DNA from: Candidatus Aminicenantota bacterium
Lineage (GTDB): Bacteria; Acidobacteriota; Aminicenantia; UBA2199
Length of the DNA: 7,055 bases
Reading direction: 5' to 3'
NCBI GenBank assembly: GCA_030671465.1
Contig: DAOVIP010000098.1
Coordinates: 1-7,055, forward strand
In this document: positions 5,585 through 7,055 of the stretch, piece by piece
Layout of the letters: every line of letters starts with the position of its first letter
Position numbering within the stretch: position 1 is the first letter of the stretch
Position numbers and translations under genes: made by a program
Notes under the pieces: model-generated
Databases searched by the model: none
Told to the model about the DNA's origin: nothing
Seen by the model: the letters and a program-made list of their open reading frames with translations, nothing else

Positions 5585-6712
5585 GTGAACGGCATGAGAA
5601 ACCTCACCATCATTTTCAAGCCCACGGACCGATGCAATGCCAGCTGTTTATATTGTTCTGCCTATAATCAGGATGACCTCCGTAAAATAATGAGTATCGA
5701 CACGTTGAAAAAGATGTTTGAACGGTTGGAAGAATGGGCAGCCACTTCAAAACAACTGGAAGACATAAAGATAATCTGGCATGGAGGGGAACCTACCTTA
5801 ATGCCCATGGAATTTTTCTCCAAGGCCATTGAATTGGAAGACCGGATCCGGAGAACATACCAGCTTCCCATTCAAAACCTGATCCAGAGCAACCTGTTAA
5901 ATTTGAATGAGGAAATGGTTAAAATGCTTAAAGTCCTGCTTACCGATGAAAACGGAAATATCGGAAGAATCGGTACTTCATATGATCCCTTTCCCAACAT
6001 CAGGATTGCCAAAAACAATGATTACAACACCCTATGGGAGCAATCTATACGGCTTCTGAAAAAGGAGAATATTCCCTTTGGTATTCTTTTTGTGGTTCAC
6101 AAACTTGCCCTGAAAAAATTTGATTATATAATGGATTTGTTTTCAAACCGGTTTCCAGGGATCGGGATCCGATTTAATCCTCTATACCGGGAAGGAAGGG
6201 CCCTGATCGGGGATAAATGCCGGGAATTGTATATTACCCCGGTAGAGTGGGGAGACTTTCTAATCCGATTATATCGGCAGTGGGAAAAACTGGATAAGAA
6301 ACCCCGCTGGGTACCATTGAAAGAAATTGATGACTTTCATCTCCATGGTTCTTCACGACTAAGCTGTGATTTTTCCGGAAGGTGCGCCACCACCCATCTG
6401 GGAATTGATACCGACGGTACCCTGTACAGCTGTGGCAGAGGGATAGACCGAAAATATGAACAGTACGGGAATATCCGTGAAAACAGCTTTCAGGATATTG
6501 TATTGAATCCCGCCAGGCAAAGAATGCTGAATCGTACTACCTATTTGCTGCATACCCACTGTAAAGGCTGTAAATGGTGGAATTATTGCCATGGGGGCTG
6601 CCCGATGGATGCCGCTATTAATTATCACAGTATATATAAAAAAACGAATTTTTGTGTGTCCAGAAAGAAATTTTTCAATACCATATATGAGGTGCCCAGA
6701 AATGTCGACTAA
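5585..6712 (+). CDS. Radical SAM/SPASM protein with complete auxiliary-cluster cysteine set
   Basis: A complete protein of up to 375 residues. CNASCLYC holds Cys17, Cys21 and Cys24 of the SAM-cleaving cluster, followed by WHGGEPTL (65-72). The C-terminal SPASM domain is canonical: Cys267, then Gly278 and Cys283 (DTDGTLYSC), then Cys326-x2-Cys329-x5-Cys335-x3-Cys339 (ending CHGGCP), and a last Cys357. This arrangement is seen in sulfatase-maturing enzymes (anSME) and peptide maturases, and binds two extra 4Fe-4S clusters. No sulfatase is in the window, so a peptide or protein maturase role is inferred and the substrate is unknown. The start is either GTG at 5585, immediately after the preceding TGA, or ATG at 5594. 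Neither has a good Shine-Dalgarno site, so translation is probably coupled to the gene before. The stop overlaps the next gene by 11 bases. Confidence 0.92.
   Translation: MNGMRNLTIIFKPTDRCNASCLYCSAYNQDDLRKIMSIDTLKKMFERLEEWAATSKQLEDIKIIWHGGEPTLMPMEFFSKAIELEDRIRRTYQLPIQNLIQSNLLNLNEEMVKMLKVLLTDENGNIGRIGTSYDPFPNIRIAKNNDYNTLWEQSIRLLKKENIPFGILFVVHKLALKKFDYIMDLFSNRFPGIGIRFNPLYREGRALIGDKCRELYITPVEWGDFLIRLYRQWEKLDKKPRWVPLKEIDDFHLHGSSRLSCDFSGRCATTHLGIDTDGTLYSCGRGIDRKYEQYGNIRENSFQDIVLNPARQRMLNRTTYLLHTHCKGCKWWNYCHGGCPMDAAINYHSIYKKTNFCVSRKKFFNTIYEVPRNVD
6690..6694 (+). promoter_or_regulatory. Ribosome binding site for the gene starting at 6702
   Basis: AGGTG ends seven bases before the ATG at 6702. It lies inside the end of the radical SAM/SPASM gene and supports the overlapping start. 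Confidence 0.5.
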
Positions 6713-7055
6713 GCAGAGCAATTTCGAGGGGAAATTTTTTGTGCTCAGGGAATCCAGTTTGTTTGATTTTCCATTGGTAAAAAAAATAGTATTTATCAAT
6801 GACAATATCCAGTTGATCAATGCCATGAATGAAAAGTATGGGGAAAAGATCGTGCAAATTAACTTCACCGGGGAAATTAACGAATCACTGGAGATAAAGA
6901 ATGTGGACAAACAACTGGTTAAAATCTTTCCCCAAAACAAAAAAGCAATCATCAAAATATCAAAACCCCTGAAAGAAAAAAAATTTTTGATTTGTCCCGA
7001 CTATCCAATCAGCAAACTGGAAGATATCTCAATGATCTCTTCAATGGGTTTAACC
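6702..7055 (+). CDS. Unrecognised protein, N-terminal 118 residues, cut by window end
   Basis: An open frame begins at ATG 6702, overlaps the last 11 bases of the preceding radical SAM gene, and runs without a stop to the window end. The start is supported by AGGTG at 6690-6694. The visible part has no signal peptide. It alternates hydrophobic strands and charged stretches: LVKKIVFINDNIQLINAM (26-43), KIVQINFTGEI (49-59), AIIKISKPL (82-90), KKFLICPDYPISKLEDISM (93-111). A single Cys lies in LICPDYP, and there is no CxxxCxxC motif. The close overlap puts it in the same operon and suggests a cytoplasmic partner of the two radical SAM proteins. I do not recognise the family. Confidence 0.8.
   Translation, partial: MSTKQSNFEGKFFVLRESSLFDFPLVKKIVFINDNIQLINAMNEKYGEKIVQINFTGEINESLEIKNVDKQLVKIFPQNKKAIIKISKPLKEKKFLICPDYPISKLEDISMISSMGLT

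Noticed and set aside
5585..6712. Sulfatase-maturing enzyme (anSME)
   Set aside because: The SPASM layout fits, but so does that of many peptide maturases. No sulfatase is in the window, and the neighbours point to a different partner set.
6359..6955. Minus-strand open frame of 198 codons
   Set aside because: It lies opposite the cysteine-rich SPASM coding region and the start of the next gene. The plus strand has clear motifs and ribosome sites, and the minus-strand product shows no recognisable domain.

Overview
The window reads as a stretch of bacterial chromosome with moderate base composition, dense genes and ordinary Shine-Dalgarno signals (AGGAG-type sites before the genes at 514 and 3185). 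Several genes suggest an anaerobe or sulfide-exposed bacterium, perhaps of a Desulfobacterota-like lineage. These are a Thi4 thiazole synthase of the archaeal, sulfide-using type, a SagB-type flavin oxidoreductase standing alone, and two oxygen-sensitive radical SAM enzymes. This placement is inference from gene content; no rRNA or other phylogenetic marker is present. I see no tRNA, rRNA, CRISPR array, insertion sequence or attachment site.

Layout: (1) 1-347, plus strand: C-terminal end of an aldehyde dehydrogenase, closest in appearance to succinate-semialdehyde dehydrogenases. (2) 514-1251, plus: a complete SagB-type nitroreductase-family protein with its own promoter candidate. (3) 3185-1288, minus: a two-gene thiamine operon, convergent with the SagB gene. 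thi4 comes first and overlaps by ATGA a three-part fusion of zinc ribbon, Nudix hydrolase and thiamine phosphate synthase (ThiE). The ThiE part keeps its catalytic residues but lacks, in frame, the last barrel strand and phosphate-binding segment. (4) 3365-4069, plus, divergent from thi4: a PgeF/YfiH (laccase-domain) protein. A strong sigma70-like promoter has its -10 box overlapping the first ATG. (5) 4143-7055, plus: a probable operon of four genes. It encodes a small exported basic-tailed protein of unknown function, a radical SAM protein with a degenerate SPASM region, a second radical SAM protein with a complete seven-cysteine SPASM domain, and an unrecognised protein cut by the window end.

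The thiamine genes make a coherent unit: Thi4 makes the thiazole half, ThiE would join it to the pyrimidine half, and the Nudix part may clean up a diphosphate by-product or intermediate. The paired radical SAM/SPASM genes with tight coupling and an unknown third cytoplasmic partner are the best candidate for an undescribed peptide- or protein-modification system. No convincing short precursor peptide lies inside the window, so that remains a hypothesis.
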